The translations under genes were made by a program, and so were the position numbers. DNA of 12,364 bases from UBA4717 sp045531795 (lineage in GTDB: Bacteria; Bacillota; Clostridia; Oscillospirales; CAG-272): NCBI GenBank assembly GCA_045531795.1, contig JAZSET010000039.1, positions 1 through 12,364 on the forward strand, in the 5' to 3' direction. This document shows, piece after piece, positions 1-7,744 of the stretch (its first letter is position 1; every line of letters begins with the position of its first letter). The notes under the pieces were generated by a model. That model ran no database searches, was not told where the DNA came from, and worked only from the letters and a program-made list of their open reading frames with translations.

Positions 1-192
1 AGAGCAGAATACCTCTTTTGAAAGTTGTTCTCTCAACGCCTTTGACAGATTTGTCATATTTTCAAAATCTGCACCGCGGTTTAACCATTCAAATATCTGG
101 TCAGCTCTGAATTTTGGAAGGTTAAAGTTTTCAGTGAGATATTTTCTGAGCTCATCACGACTCATTGACATTATATCATTTGGTGGACACAT
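1..192 (-). CDS. rlmN: 23S rRNA (adenine2503-C2)-methyltransferase RlmN, N-terminal part only
   Basis: This is the first 64 codons of a gene that runs off the left edge. The translation begins MCPPNDIMSMSRDELRKYL and continues with KFRADQIFEWLNRG and a MTNLSKALREQL stretch. That is the typical N-terminal accessory (HhH-like) domain of RlmN, the radical-SAM enzyme that methylates C2 of A2503 in 23S rRNA and A37 of some tRNAs. The radical-SAM CxxxCxxC cluster lies beyond the window and cannot be checked. The ATG at 190-192 is preceded by a near-perfect AAGGAGGT (199-206) six bases upstream, which fixes the start. The gene follows rsmB by 19 bp, matching the Bacillus order rsmB-rlmN, so both rRNA methylases are probably read from the yicC promoter. 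Confidence 0.9.
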   Translation of the reverse strand, partial: MCPPNDIMSMSRDELRKYLTENFNLPKFRADQIFEWLNRGADFENMTNLSKALREQLSKEVFCS

Positions 193-211
193 ACTTTAAC
201 CTCCTTTATTT

Positions 212-1606
212 TTATTTTATTCTTTTCATTCTTGCAATGAAAAAGCCGTCTGTATTATGAATATGTGGGAATAAGGAAAACATTCCTTTTTCACTTTCAA
301 TAGATTTTCCGTTTTCTGAGGAAATCGAAAAATCAAAGGGAACAAAGTCCGGGTTTTCATTTAAAAATGAAATTACATTATCTTCGTTTTCTTTGGGATT
401 AAGTGTGCAGGTTGAGTACACAAGGCTGCCGCCTGTGCGTACATACTTTGCACAGTTATTAAGTATTTTTCTCTGTATCTGGGGAAGCCTTTCAATGTCA
501 GCGGGGTTCTTGTATCTGACCTCGGGCTTTTTTGCTATTACACCAAGTCCCGAGCAGGGAACATCGCAAAGCACCTTATCGGCACCGCCTGCTTTTATGT
601 TTGCAAGATTCTCATCGTATTCTGAAGAGTCTTTTTCCATAGTTTCAATTATATCAATCCCGAGATGTGCGCCGGTTTTTGTTATAAGGGACAGCTTGCT
701 TTCGTGCAGGTCACAGGAAATAATCTTACCTTTGTTGTTCATCAGTATCGCACTTGAAAAGCTTTTTCCGCCGGGGCAGGCACAGCAGTCTATAACCGTT
801 TCGTTTTCCTTGGCGTCAAGTACTATTGATGCAAGCTGAGACGCTTCATCCTGGACAAAAATGCTTCCGTTTTGAAACAGCTCTGAAAGCTCTGATACAG
901 AGGTGCCCTCGGTAATTATTCCAAAAGGCGAAAACTCGGTTTTCTTTGCACTTATATTTTTTTCTTTCAGTATATCAAGTACAGAATTCCTGTCTGCTTT
1001 TAATGTGTTTATGCGCAAAGTTGTACTTTTGTTATTATTTTGCGCGTCCATAATCTTTTTACCCATATCCTCGCTATAAGAGGAGCAAAAATGTTTGCAG
1101 AGCCATACCGGATACGAATATATAACCGACATTTTTTCAAACTTGTCAAGTAATGAGTATTTTGATTTAAAGGGTTCGTTTTCAAAAATTTTGTCGGGGC
1201 TTTTTCTCTCTGAAGACGGTGCTGCACGAAGAAAGTTTCTGAGCAGGGCATTGACAAATCCGCCGAGGGCTTTGTTTGAATGCTTTATACAAAGCTTTAC
1301 GCTTTCGTCAACTGCGGCACTGTCAGGGATTCTGTCCATAAATATAAGCTGATACAGTCCGAGTCTGAGGGGGATTATCACAGCACGGTCAAGCTTGCTT
1401 AAAGGACGGCTTGAAAGACAGGATATTATAAAATCAAGGGTCAGGCGTCGCTCTAAAACTCCGTAAACAAGACTTACATAAAGTCCCTTTTCGGCGCCCT
1501 TTAATTCGTTGCGTTTAGCCTGAGAGTCAATTTCTATATTTGAGTAGCTTTTTTGCTTTTCGCACTTTTCAAGAGAAATGTACGCAATTTCACGGGCGTT
1601 TGGCAA
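212..1606 (-). CDS. rsmB: 16S rRNA (cytosine967-C5)-methyltransferase RsmB
   Basis: The 464-residue protein has the two-part RsmB layout. A NusB-like RNA-binding domain (about residues 1-130, with VYGVLERRLTLDFI and GGFVNALLRNFLR) is followed by a Rossmann methyltransferase domain (about 165-464). Visible motifs are the SAM-binding CCACPGGKS (274-282), DVPCSG with the release cysteine C351, and STC with the nucleophile C400. Family members methylate C5 of C967 in 16S rRNA using SAM. The start is a TTG at 1604-1606: a GGAGGT at 1615-1620 lies eight bases upstream, and the next in-frame ATG is far inside the NusB domain. The gene sits 18 bp after the zinc peptidase gene and 19 bp before rlmN. 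Length is normal and all catalytic motifs are intact. Confidence 0.95.
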   Translation of the reverse strand: MPNAREIAYISLEKCEKQKSYSNIEIDSQAKRNELKGAEKGLYVSLVYGVLERRLTLDFIISCLSSRPLSKLDRAVIIPLRLGLYQLIFMDRIPDSAAVDESVKLCIKHSNKALGGFVNALLRNFLRAAPSSERKSPDKIFENEPFKSKYSLLDKFEKMSVIYSYPVWLCKHFCSSYSEDMGKKIMDAQNNNKSTTLRINTLKADRNSVLDILKEKNISAKKTEFSPFGIITEGTSVSELSELFQNGSIFVQDEASQLASIVLDAKENETVIDCCACPGGKSFSSAILMNNKGKIISCDLHESKLSLITKTGAHLGIDIIETMEKDSSEYDENLANIKAGGADKVLCDVPCSGLGVIAKKPEVRYKNPADIERLPQIQRKILNNCAKYVRTGGSLVYSTCTLNPKENEDNVISFLNENPDFVPFDFSISSENGKSIESEKGMFSLFPHIHNTDGFFIARMKRIK

Positions 1607-1624
1607 AGGGGGATACCTCCGATA

Positions 1625-2317
1625 TCAGTTTCTTGATGAGCGTCTTGCTATTGAAAAGAGTCTTAAAAGGTTTGCAAGTGAAACGGCAAGGGCTGCAACA
1701 TAGGTAAGTGCTGCTGCACGCAGAACTTTTGAAGCCGCCGTTGTTTCTTCAACGGTTAATTTGCCGCCTGATTTAAGTGCATCCATAGCACGGCTGCTTG
1801 CGTTGAATTCAACAGGCAGGGTTACAAGCTGAAATATTGTTGAGAGTCCGAATGCTGCAACGCCTACATAAGCAAGAGTCGGGTATGAAAACAAAATTCC
1901 GAGAAGAAGCAGGGGCATTGCGAGGTTTGAACCAATATTTGTTATTGGTATGATTGCGCTTCTTATTTTTATCGGTGTATATCCCACTGCGTGCTGAACT
2001 GCGTGACCTGCCTCGTGAGCAGCAACACCAACGGCTGCCGCATTTGTGGCACTGTAAACCGAGTCTGAGAGTCTTATGACATTGGCTTTAGGATCGTAGT
2101 GGTCGGTAAGGGAGCCGGATACTCTTTCTATTCTGACATTATTAAGTCCGTTTGCATCAAGAATTGCCCTTGCACTGTCGTATCCACTCATACCGTGGAC
2201 ACTTACTTTGCTGTACTTTTTAAAGGTCGACTGAACATTAGCCTGTGCCCAGAATGCAAGTATTATTGCAGGAAGCACAAGTAATAGGTATGTGGAATCA
2301 ATACCGTAAAAAAGCAT
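1625..2317 (-). CDS. YugP-type membrane zinc metallopeptidase
   Basis: The 230-residue protein resembles the YugP / neutral zinc metallopeptidase family (Pfam Zn_peptidase_2). It starts with a hydrophobic helix (about residues 4-25) and a SGYDSARAILDANGL segment. The metal site HEAGH (about 101-105) lies in a predicted helix, followed by AVGYTPIKIRSAI and two or three further hydrophobic segments in the second half. Membrane association with a cytoplasmic or membrane-facing HExxH site is inferred. The substrate of this family is not known to me. The ATG at 2315-2317 has GGAGG (2324-2328) six bases upstream. It lies between fmt and rsmB, where the Bacillus subtilis operon has no gene. A peptidase at this place is, to my knowledge, common in Clostridia, so I read it as a lineage-specific operon member. 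The symbol yugP is not assigned because orthology cannot be proved here. Confidence 0.88.
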   Translation of the reverse strand: MLFYGIDSTYLLLVLPAIILAFWAQANVQSTFKKYSKVSVHGMSGYDSARAILDANGLNNVRIERVSGSLTDHYDPKANVIRLSDSVYSATNAAAVGVAAHEAGHAVQHAVGYTPIKIRSAIIPITNIGSNLAMPLLLLGILFSYPTLAYVGVAAFGLSTIFQLVTLPVEFNASSRAMDALKSGGKLTVEETTAASKVLRAAALTYVAALAVSLANLLRLFSIARRSSRN

Positions 2318-2344
2318 TATAATCCTCCAGATTGAAATAAATAA

Positions 2345-3286
2345 TTATTTTGAGAATTTTTGCCCCGTGAGATCTTGCTTGCCGCGAATAAATTCTGCGG
2401 AGCTCATCCTTTTTTTGCCCTCGGGCAAAACGCCTGTTATACCGACAGAGCCGTATTTGCAGGCAACTGTGATAACAGAGGAGTCGGTAGATATTATTGT
2501 TCCTACTTCATCGTCATCATAAACGGTGTCTTTATCTATTATTTGTGATGACAGAAATTTTATTATTTTTGAATCAAGCATACCATAAGCAAGAGGGATA
2601 GGTGAAAGACCTCTTATTCGGTTGTGAACCTGTTCTGATGACATATTGAAGTCGATAAGACAGTCGTCCTTTGTTATCTTTTCTGCATAGGTGGCAAGAG
2701 TGTCGTCCTGCACCTCGTATGTGTCTTTGCCCTCTGATATAAGTTTTATTGCCTCTACAATAAGGTCTCCTGCACAAAGTGCGAGCTTGTCGTGGATATC
2801 TTCAAAATTGTCATTTTCGAGAATGTCCACTTCACCCTTTATCATCATATCTCCCGTGTCAAGGCCCTCTGCCATTTTCATAATGGTAATACCGGTTTTC
2901 TTTTCACCGTCAATGATTGAGCGCTGAATGGGAGCAGCCCCCCTGTATTTCGGAAGCAGGGAGCCGTGTACATTTATGCATCCGTGAGACGGAAAGTCAA
3001 GAACATATTTGGGCAGTATCTTTCCGTATGCCGCAACTATTATAAGCTCGGGTGCAAGTTTTTCAAGCTCGGGCAAAAAAGCTTCGTCTTTTAAAGTTTC
3101 GGGCTGATATACAGCGATCCCCTTTTCAAGAGCAAGTTTTTTTACAGGAGACTGTGAAAGCTCATATCCTCTTCCGCGGGGCTTGTCGGGCTGAGTAAGT
3201 ACGCCGACAATTTCATTATCTGTTTCACAGATTTTTTCAAGTATACTCGCGGCAAAGTCGGGAGTACCCATATAAAGTATTTTCAT
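2345..3286 (-). CDS. fmt: Methionyl-tRNA formyltransferase
   Basis: The enzyme formylates Met-tRNA(fMet) from 10-formyltetrahydrofolate, giving the initiator tRNA used for translation start. The 313 residues match the usual family length. The N-terminal Rossmann-type catalytic domain (about 1-200) shows MGTPDFAA, the GRGYELSQSPVK loop (38-49) and the catalytic set N105 and H107 in NVHGSLLPKYRGAAPI plus the aspartates of GLDTGD (141-146). The C-terminal OB-like tRNA-binding domain begins around RIRGLSPIPLAYGML. The ATG at 3284-3286 is preceded by TGAGGTGA, which includes the TGA stop codon of def (3296-3298), so translation of def and fmt is probably coupled. The def-fmt pairing links formylation to later deformylation of nascent proteins. 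Confidence 0.97.
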   Translation of the reverse strand: MKILYMGTPDFAASILEKICETDNEIVGVLTQPDKPRGRGYELSQSPVKKLALEKGIAVYQPETLKDEAFLPELEKLAPELIIVAAYGKILPKYVLDFPSHGCINVHGSLLPKYRGAAPIQRSIIDGEKKTGITIMKMAEGLDTGDMMIKGEVDILENDNFEDIHDKLALCAGDLIVEAIKLISEGKDTYEVQDDTLATYAEKITKDDCLIDFNMSSEQVHNRIRGLSPIPLAYGMLDSKIIKFLSSQIIDKDTVYDDDEVGTIISTDSSVITVACKYGSVGITGVLPEGKKRMSSAEFIRGKQDLTGQKFSK

Positions 3287-3295
3287 TTATTCACC

Positions 3296-3760
3296 TCAAA
3301 GGTCTTTTTCGTCAACCATTTCAATTGCACAGTCGGTAAACAGTTTTCCGTCAAGATGGTCAATTTCGTGGCAGAGCGCACGGGCAAGCAGCCCCTCTCC
3401 CTTGACTGTGAACTCCTTGCCGTTCCTGTCAAGTGCTTTTACAGTAACCTTCATAGGTCTGTCTGTCACGCCCCATCTGTGGGGAAGTGAAAGACAACCC
3501 TCGATTTCATTCTGCTTACCGCTTCTTGAAACGATAACAGGGTTTATAAGCTCTATTGTTTTACCCTCCTCGACTTCGACGAGAGCAATTCTTCTGAGAA
3601 TTCCCACCTGTACTGCGGCAAGACCTGCGCCGTTTGCCTTGTGGAGGGTATCACGCATATCGTCAAGAAGTCTGATTATTCTGGGGGTGATTTCATCAAC
3701 TGTTCTGCTCGTTTGTCTGAGTATGGGATCATCGTCTGTTACAATGTTAAGTAATGCCAT
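3296..3760 (-). CDS. def: Peptide deformylase
   Basis: This metal-dependent hydrolase removes the N-formyl group from nascent proteins at the ribosome exit. In the 154-residue form all three family motifs are present: GAGLAAVQ (44-51), EGCLS (87-91, metal ligand C89) and HEIDH (131-135, metal ligands H131 and H135, catalytic E132). The reading frame stays open upstream to 3850, but that longer form would overlap priA by 65 bases. The start MALLNIV at 3758-3760 gives the normal deformylase N terminus, has an AGGAAGGA about eight bases upstream and begins 25 bp after the priA stop, so I prefer it. The EGCLS and HEIDH context and the short length suggest the bacterial type 1/3 group. The fmt ribosome binding site overlaps its stop codon. 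Confidence 0.96.
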   Translation of the reverse strand: MALLNIVTDDDPILRQTSRTVDEITPRIIRLLDDMRDTLHKANGAGLAAVQVGILRRIALVEVEEGKTIELINPVIVSRSGKQNEIEGCLSLPHRWGVTDRPMKVTVKALDRNGKEFTVKGEGLLARALCHEIDHLDGKLFTDCAIEMVDEKDL

Positions 3761-3785
3761 TATATTGTTCCTTCCTGTGGGATAA

Positions 3786-6065
3786 TTATATGTTTGTGGG
3801 ATTAACATCCGCGCCAATCTGTACACACGGATATTTTTGTGTAAACTCATTTAAAAGCAGACTTACAAGCTCTCTGCATTTTTTAGTAAACGCACACTTT
3901 AAAACAAGACGCATACGGTAAGTGTTGTTTACTTTATAAACGGGAGCTTCTATAGGTCTGAAAGCGGTCACGGCAATATCAGAGTACTTACCGTCTTTGC
4001 CTATCAGTTCATTTAACCTTTTATCAAGCTCGTTTGTTGCCTTGAAAAGCTCGTTCTCGTGCTCGCTTGCAAGCGAGAGCAGAATAAAATCGCAGAAAGG
4101 CGGGAACACAAGAGCCTTTCTTAATTTGATTGCACTGTTATAAAAGCCCTCGTAATTCTGCTTTGAGGCATACATAAGAGTCTCGTTTTCGGGATTATAG
4201 GTCTGTATGACTGCGCGTCCCTTTTTGCTTGCACGGCCTGCTCTTCCGACAACCTGTGTTATAAGTGAAAAGGCCCTCTCTGTTGCTCTGTAATCGTCAA
4301 GGTAAAGTGCGCTGTCGGCGTTCACTACTCCGACAAGCGTAACATCGGGAAAATCGTGTCCCTTTGTAACCATTTGCGTACCTAAAAGGATATCCGCTTT
4401 GTGGTCTTTGAAATTTTTGAGTATCTGCTCGTGCTTGAATGTAGTGTCTTCGTCTTCGGATTTTCCCGTAACTGTATCTGCATCCATTCTGATTATTCTT
4501 GCATCCGGGAATTTTTCAAAAAGCTCGTTTTCGGCAAGTTGAGTTCCGAATCCCCTGAAGTTCAGGTGTTCACTCTGACAGTTCGGACATACCTTCGGAA
4601 GAGGCTGTCTGTATGAGCAGTAGTGACACATAAGCATTCCGCTTTCTGAGTTTTTCTTTTTGTGCAGAGTCAGTGAAACACTGCAGTTGGGACAACCGAT
4701 TACATCTCCGCACATAACGCAGGACACGAAATTATTGTAGCCCCTGCGGTTTACAAACAGTATAGTCTGCTCATTTGCATCTAAATTCTTTTTGATTTCG
4801 TTTGCAAGTACTTCGCCGATTACAGAACTGTCACCACGTGATGCATCAATTCTGTTGTCGGCAATTATTACCTCGGGCAGGGTAGCATTTCCGTATCTTT
4901 CTGTAAGAGGCACAAGCTTGTATTTGCCGCTTTGCGCTTTGTAAAAGCTCTCAAAAGAGGGCGTTGCAGACGACAAAAGCATCAGGGCGTTATGATAAGC
5001 TGCTCTGTACCTTGCTATATCCTTGGTGTGGTACTTCGGGGACATATCCGATTTGAATGTATGCTCCTGTTCCTCATCAAGGACTATCATACCGAGATTT
5101 TTAAGCGGCGCGAACACGGCACTTCTCGTACCGATTACCACATCAACCTCGCCGCGCTCAATCCTGCGTCTTGCGTCAAATCGTTCTGCGGCAGTCAATG
5201 CAGAATGCAGAACTGCAACCCGGTTTTCATAGAATGAGCAGAAAAGGCTAACAGTCTGCACAGTCAATGAAATTTCGGGGACAAGTACAATTACCGATTT
5301 GCCTTTTTCAATAGTTTTATCTATAAGAGCCTTGATAATTCTTGTCTTTCCGCTTCCCGTAATACCGTATAACAGTGCGGCTCTCGCTTCATCTGCATCA
5401 AGCTCTTTAAGTATAGTATTATATGCATCTTTCTGAGCTTCGCTTAAGTTGTTTGTTATAATGTCTGTGTGAACTTTGCTGTAGGAATTTCTGAACAGAT
5501 CCCTGTCGGTACAAAGAAGTATTCCCTTACTTACCAGGTCGTTAAGCTGACCTGACACAGTAGGACACAGGGCTTTTATTTCAGTCTTTGTCATAGAGCC
5601 GTTTTCTTTTAAAAGGCTTATGATTTTGTTTTTGACTTCTCCGCGGACTGTTGCATTTTTACCGGCTTCACTCAGAGAATAGGTGTATTCTTTCTTTTCT
5701 TTGAATTTCCCCGATACGATCTGCTCTATGGGACCTGCCACTGTGTGAAGAGCGTCTGTGAAAGTGCAGAATGTACGCTCTTTCAGAAATGAGCATAGCC
5801 CGAGCATTTCCTCATCAAGGGAAACACGGTCTGTAGCGACCGCCAGCACGGGCTTGACTTTATCATATTCACAGCTTGAGGCAGTTTTGACAACTACCGC
5901 AAGTCTGCTTTTGTTTCCTCTTGAAAAGGGAACTTTCACAACAGTTCCCGGCAAAACCTTTCCCGAAAGCTCAGACGGAATAGAATACTCGTATATTTTG
6001 TCTGCAGCGAGCGGAAGGTCAAGAACATAAACTCTTGCGTACATATCAGAGTTCTGATTTGTCAT
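3786..6065 (-). CDS. priA: Primosomal protein N' (replication restart helicase PriA)
   Basis: PriA is the superfamily 2 DNA helicase that recognises stalled forks and reloads the replisome. The protein shows an N-terminal 3'-end-binding domain (ARVYVLDLPLAADKIYEYSIP), Walker A GITGSGKT and DEEQ Walker B (DEEH in E. coli). It also has the aromatic-rich-loop region with KYHTKD, an SSAT motif and an eight-cysteine double zinc site, with four CxxC pairs in the SCVMCG to CPNC stretch. Helicase motifs IV-VI follow (DILLGTQMVTKGHDFP, QVVGRAGRASK). An ATG at 6075-6077 gives 763 residues, but I see no ribosome site before it. The ATG at 6063-6065 has GGAG six bases upstream, so I chose it (759 residues). 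coaBC, which usually precedes priA in this operon, is absent. Confidence 0.96.
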   Translation of the reverse strand: MTNQNSDMYARVYVLDLPLAADKIYEYSIPSELSGKVLPGTVVKVPFSRGNKSRLAVVVKTASSCEYDKVKPVLAVATDRVSLDEEMLGLCSFLKERTFCTFTDALHTVAGPIEQIVSGKFKEKKEYTYSLSEAGKNATVRGEVKNKIISLLKENGSMTKTEIKALCPTVSGQLNDLVSKGILLCTDRDLFRNSYSKVHTDIITNNLSEAQKDAYNTILKELDADEARAALLYGITGSGKTRIIKALIDKTIEKGKSVIVLVPEISLTVQTVSLFCSFYENRVAVLHSALTAAERFDARRRIERGEVDVVIGTRSAVFAPLKNLGMIVLDEEQEHTFKSDMSPKYHTKDIARYRAAYHNALMLLSSATPSFESFYKAQSGKYKLVPLTERYGNATLPEVIIADNRIDASRGDSSVIGEVLANEIKKNLDANEQTILFVNRRGYNNFVSCVMCGDVIGCPNCSVSLTLHKKKNSESGMLMCHYCSYRQPLPKVCPNCQSEHLNFRGFGTQLAENELFEKFPDARIIRMDADTVTGKSEDEDTTFKHEQILKNFKDHKADILLGTQMVTKGHDFPDVTLVGVVNADSALYLDDYRATERAFSLITQVVGRAGRASKKGRAVIQTYNPENETLMYASKQNYEGFYNSAIKLRKALVFPPFCDFILLSLASEHENELFKATNELDKRLNELIGKDGKYSDIAVTAFRPIEAPVYKVNNTYRMRLVLKCAFTKKCRELVSLLLNEFTQKYPCVQIGADVNPTNI

Positions 6066-6078
6066 AACAAACTCCATA

Positions 6079-6093
6079 CCGTTATAATAACGG
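6079..6093. repeat. 15-bp perfect palindrome upstream of priA
   Basis: CCGTTA-taa-TAACGG is a perfect 6-bp inverted repeat with a three-base centre. It ends 13 bases from the preferred priA start and one base from the alternative start. There is no U-tract after it, so it is not a terminator. It may form a small 5' hairpin in the rpoZ-priA spacer or be a protein site. No function can be assigned from sequence alone. Confidence 0.5.
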
Positions 6094-6120
6094 ATATTAT
6101 CTGTGTACTGTATTTTTGGT

Positions 6121-6402
6121 TTATTCTTCTTCGTCCCAGATAAGAGAATCCTCTTTGATTCTGAATTCTCCGAGATTCAAACGGTTAATTGCTGTTTTAA
6201 CCGCTTTTTCGTCACGGAATTCGCGCTTGATCATAGCAACAAGGCTCTTTTCTGTTTCCTTGTTTGATATAAGCTTTTCGGCAGCTTCGCGCTGACGGAC
6301 ATATTCATCGGTTACAATTCTTGCACACTTTGCAGTTGCAACAACAAGAGTATATCTGTTGAACTTATCTTTTGTAAGGCTGTCAATTGAAGGGTAAATC
6401 AT
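6121..6402 (-). CDS. rpoZ: DNA-directed RNA polymerase subunit omega
   Basis: The 93-residue protein begins MIYPSIDSLTKDKFNRYTLVVATAKCAR, the omega signature (PSIDxL...YxLVxxxAKRAR) seen in Firmicutes. Omega wraps the C-terminal tail of the beta' subunit and helps polymerase assembly. Its central region, REAAEKLISNKETEKSLVAMIKREF, is longer than in the shortest omegas. An acidic end (DSLIWDEEE) closes the protein. The ATG at 6400-6402 has a GGAGA about five bases upstream. The gene lies 67 bp after remA. In Bacillus and most Clostridia the guanylate kinase gene gmk sits between the two, and here there is only AT-rich spacer. A lone TATAAT (6421-6426, minus) precedes the gene, but no matching -35 is visible. 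Confidence 0.93.
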   Translation of the reverse strand: MIYPSIDSLTKDKFNRYTLVVATAKCARIVTDEYVRQREAAEKLISNKETEKSLVAMIKREFRDEKAVKTAINRLNLGEFRIKEDSLIWDEEE

Positions 6403-6469
6403 AATATTCTCCGTTCTGCCATTATAGGCGCATTATTTGCTTTTTTATTGTTTGCTTGTTTTTAATTTG

Positions 6470-6745
6470 TTATTCGTTACTGTCGGTGTCGTTATCCGTA
6501 TCGCTTTCGCCTCTGCTGTTAAGTCTGCCCGATAAAGTTTCAGGCTGAATAGCAGATAAAATCACGTGGTCGCTGTCGGTTATTATCACCGAGCGGGTTC
6601 GTCTGCCGCAGCTGATGTCAATGGCACGACCGTCATCCTTTGCATCCTGGACAATCCTTTTTATCGGTGCCGAATCGGGGGAGGCAAGTGCGACTATTCT
6701 GTCTAAGGCTATCATATTTCCAAAGCCCGCATTTATAAATTTCAT
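6470..6745 (-). CDS. remA: RemA-family (DUF370) DNA-binding regulator
   Basis: The 91-residue protein matches RemA/YlzA throughout: MKFINAGFGNMIALDRIVAL, SPDSAPIKRIVQDAKDDG, then GRRTRSVIITDSDHVILSAIQPET. In Bacillus subtilis RemA binds repeated sites upstream of extracellular matrix and osmoprotection operons and activates them; its role in this organism is inferred. The C terminus (about residues 77-91) is a serine/aspartate-rich acidic tail of low complexity. The ATG at 6743-6745 has a modest GGTGAAG just upstream. The gene follows yicC by 16 bp, the same neighbour as in Bacillus, which supports the assignment. Confidence 0.93.
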   Translation of the reverse strand: MKFINAGFGNMIALDRIVALASPDSAPIKRIVQDAKDDGRAIDISCGRRTRSVIITDSDHVILSAIQPETLSGRLNSRGESDTDNDTDSNE

Positions 6746-6761
6746 AATACTTCACCGACCT

Positions 6762-7649
6762 TTATTCAATGTTCTGGATTTGCTCGCGGATTTTTTCGAG
6801 CTCGCTCTTTACTTCAACTACAACGGCTGCTATATCTGCATTACTGCATTTAGAGCCTGTTGTGTTTATCTCTCTGTTAATTTCCTGAAGCAGAAAATCT
6901 ATTTTTCTGCCGATAGGGTTGTTTTCCTCAAAAATCTTTTCAAATGCATCAAAGTGACAATCAAGTCTGACCATTTCTTCGTCAATTGCCACGCGGTCTG
7001 CATATATTGCACACTCGGTAAGCACGAGAGATTCATTTAAGTCAATTCTTGAGTCGGCCAGTGCCTGCTTGAGTCTGTTTTCAAATCTTTCCCGGTAGGT
7101 TTTTATGTCTTCTTCGGAATATGCTGCTATTTGCTCTTTTAGTTTTTTTATTTTTGCAAGCTTTTCAAGAATATCAGTTTTGAGTTTTTCTCCCTCGGCT
7201 TCGCGGACTTTTATAAACTCAGCGATTGCAGTGTCGAGGCAGGGCTTGATTTCAAGCCACGCAGCTTCCATATCCTCTTCTTTCTTTACAATAGAGAATA
7301 TTTCTCTGTTCTGAGCAACCCTTGTTGTTGTAATATCGTCAACAAGAGAAAATTTGTCGCGAAGAGTTTTAAGAGCATTTATATAGCTTTCGGCAAGAGC
7401 AGTATCAACTTCGATGAGAGTGCCTGTATCCTCTGTAACCTCTACGCCGATATATACGTCAACTTTGCCGCGGTTTATTCCGCTTTCCGCGAAATACTTG
7501 CGCACCCTGTCCTCTAAGAAAGAGAAAACGCGGGATATTTTGATGTTCAGGTCAAGATAACGGTTATTAACCGATTTTATCTCAACGGTTATATTTTTGT
7601 TTTCAGTGCTTTGCGTGCTTCTTGCAAAAGCAGTCATACTTTTTATCAT
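6762..7649 (-). CDS. yicC: YicC/YloC-family endoribonuclease
   Basis: The 295-residue protein has the YicC N-terminal domain (MIKSMTAFARS, then TVEIKSVNNRYLDLNIKISR). It also has the C-terminal DUF1732 domain (GRKIDFLLQEINREINTTGSK, ending SELEKIREQIQNIE). Family members are cytoplasmic oligomeric endoribonucleases: E. coli YicC is linked to RyhB decay and Bacillus YloC cleaves RNA in vitro. The middle (about 155-215) is charged and probably a coiled coil. One difference is MTAFAR, where the usual family sequence is MTGFGR/MTGYGR, so two near-invariant glycines are alanines. The start at 7647-7649 has GGGGAG about ten bases upstream. It is the first gene of the operon, about 60 bases after the predicted transcription start. 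Confidence 0.92.
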   Translation of the reverse strand: MIKSMTAFARSTQSTENKNITVEIKSVNNRYLDLNIKISRVFSFLEDRVRKYFAESGINRGKVDVYIGVEVTEDTGTLIEVDTALAESYINALKTLRDKFSLVDDITTTRVAQNREIFSIVKKEEDMEAAWLEIKPCLDTAIAEFIKVREAEGEKLKTDILEKLAKIKKLKEQIAAYSEEDIKTYRERFENRLKQALADSRIDLNESLVLTECAIYADRVAIDEEMVRLDCHFDAFEKIFEENNPIGRKIDFLLQEINREINTTGSKCSNADIAAVVVEVKSELEKIREQIQNIE

Positions 7650-7715
7650 TTTTCACACACTCCCCGTATAATGACATACTGCACTCTTTTATTCTACTTC
7701 TTTATTTAATTACAT

Positions 7716-7744
7716 ATTATATCACAATATTATAGATTTGTCAA
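7716..7744 (-). promoter_or_regulatory. Consensus sigma-A promoter for the yicC-to-rlmN operon
   Basis: Read on the minus strand, TTGACA (7739-7744) is followed by exactly 17 bases and TATAAT (7716-7721). TGA stands directly before the -10, so it is also an extended -10. Both hexamers match the consensus fully. The predicted transcription start is near 7709, giving a leader of about 60 bases before the yicC ATG. No other promoter of this quality was seen within the operon, so it probably drives all nine genes. Confidence 0.88.

Noticed and set aside
393..839. 148-codon plus-strand ORF opposite rsmB
   Set aside because: It is antisense to the conserved methyltransferase motifs of rsmB and has no ribosome site or family features.
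3761..3850. N-terminal extension of peptide deformylase (30 extra residues)
   Set aside because: It would overlap the end of priA by 65 bases and is not part of the deformylase fold.
6421..6426. TATAAT on the minus strand upstream of rpoZ as an internal promoter
   Set aside because: No sequence resembling TTGACA and no TGn extension is present at the correct distance.
7705..7733. Plus-strand promoter for the unknown gene (TTTAAT, 17 bp, TATTAT)
   Set aside because: The -35 matches only three of six bases and the region is the AT-rich core of the opposing yicC promoter, so a chance match is likely.
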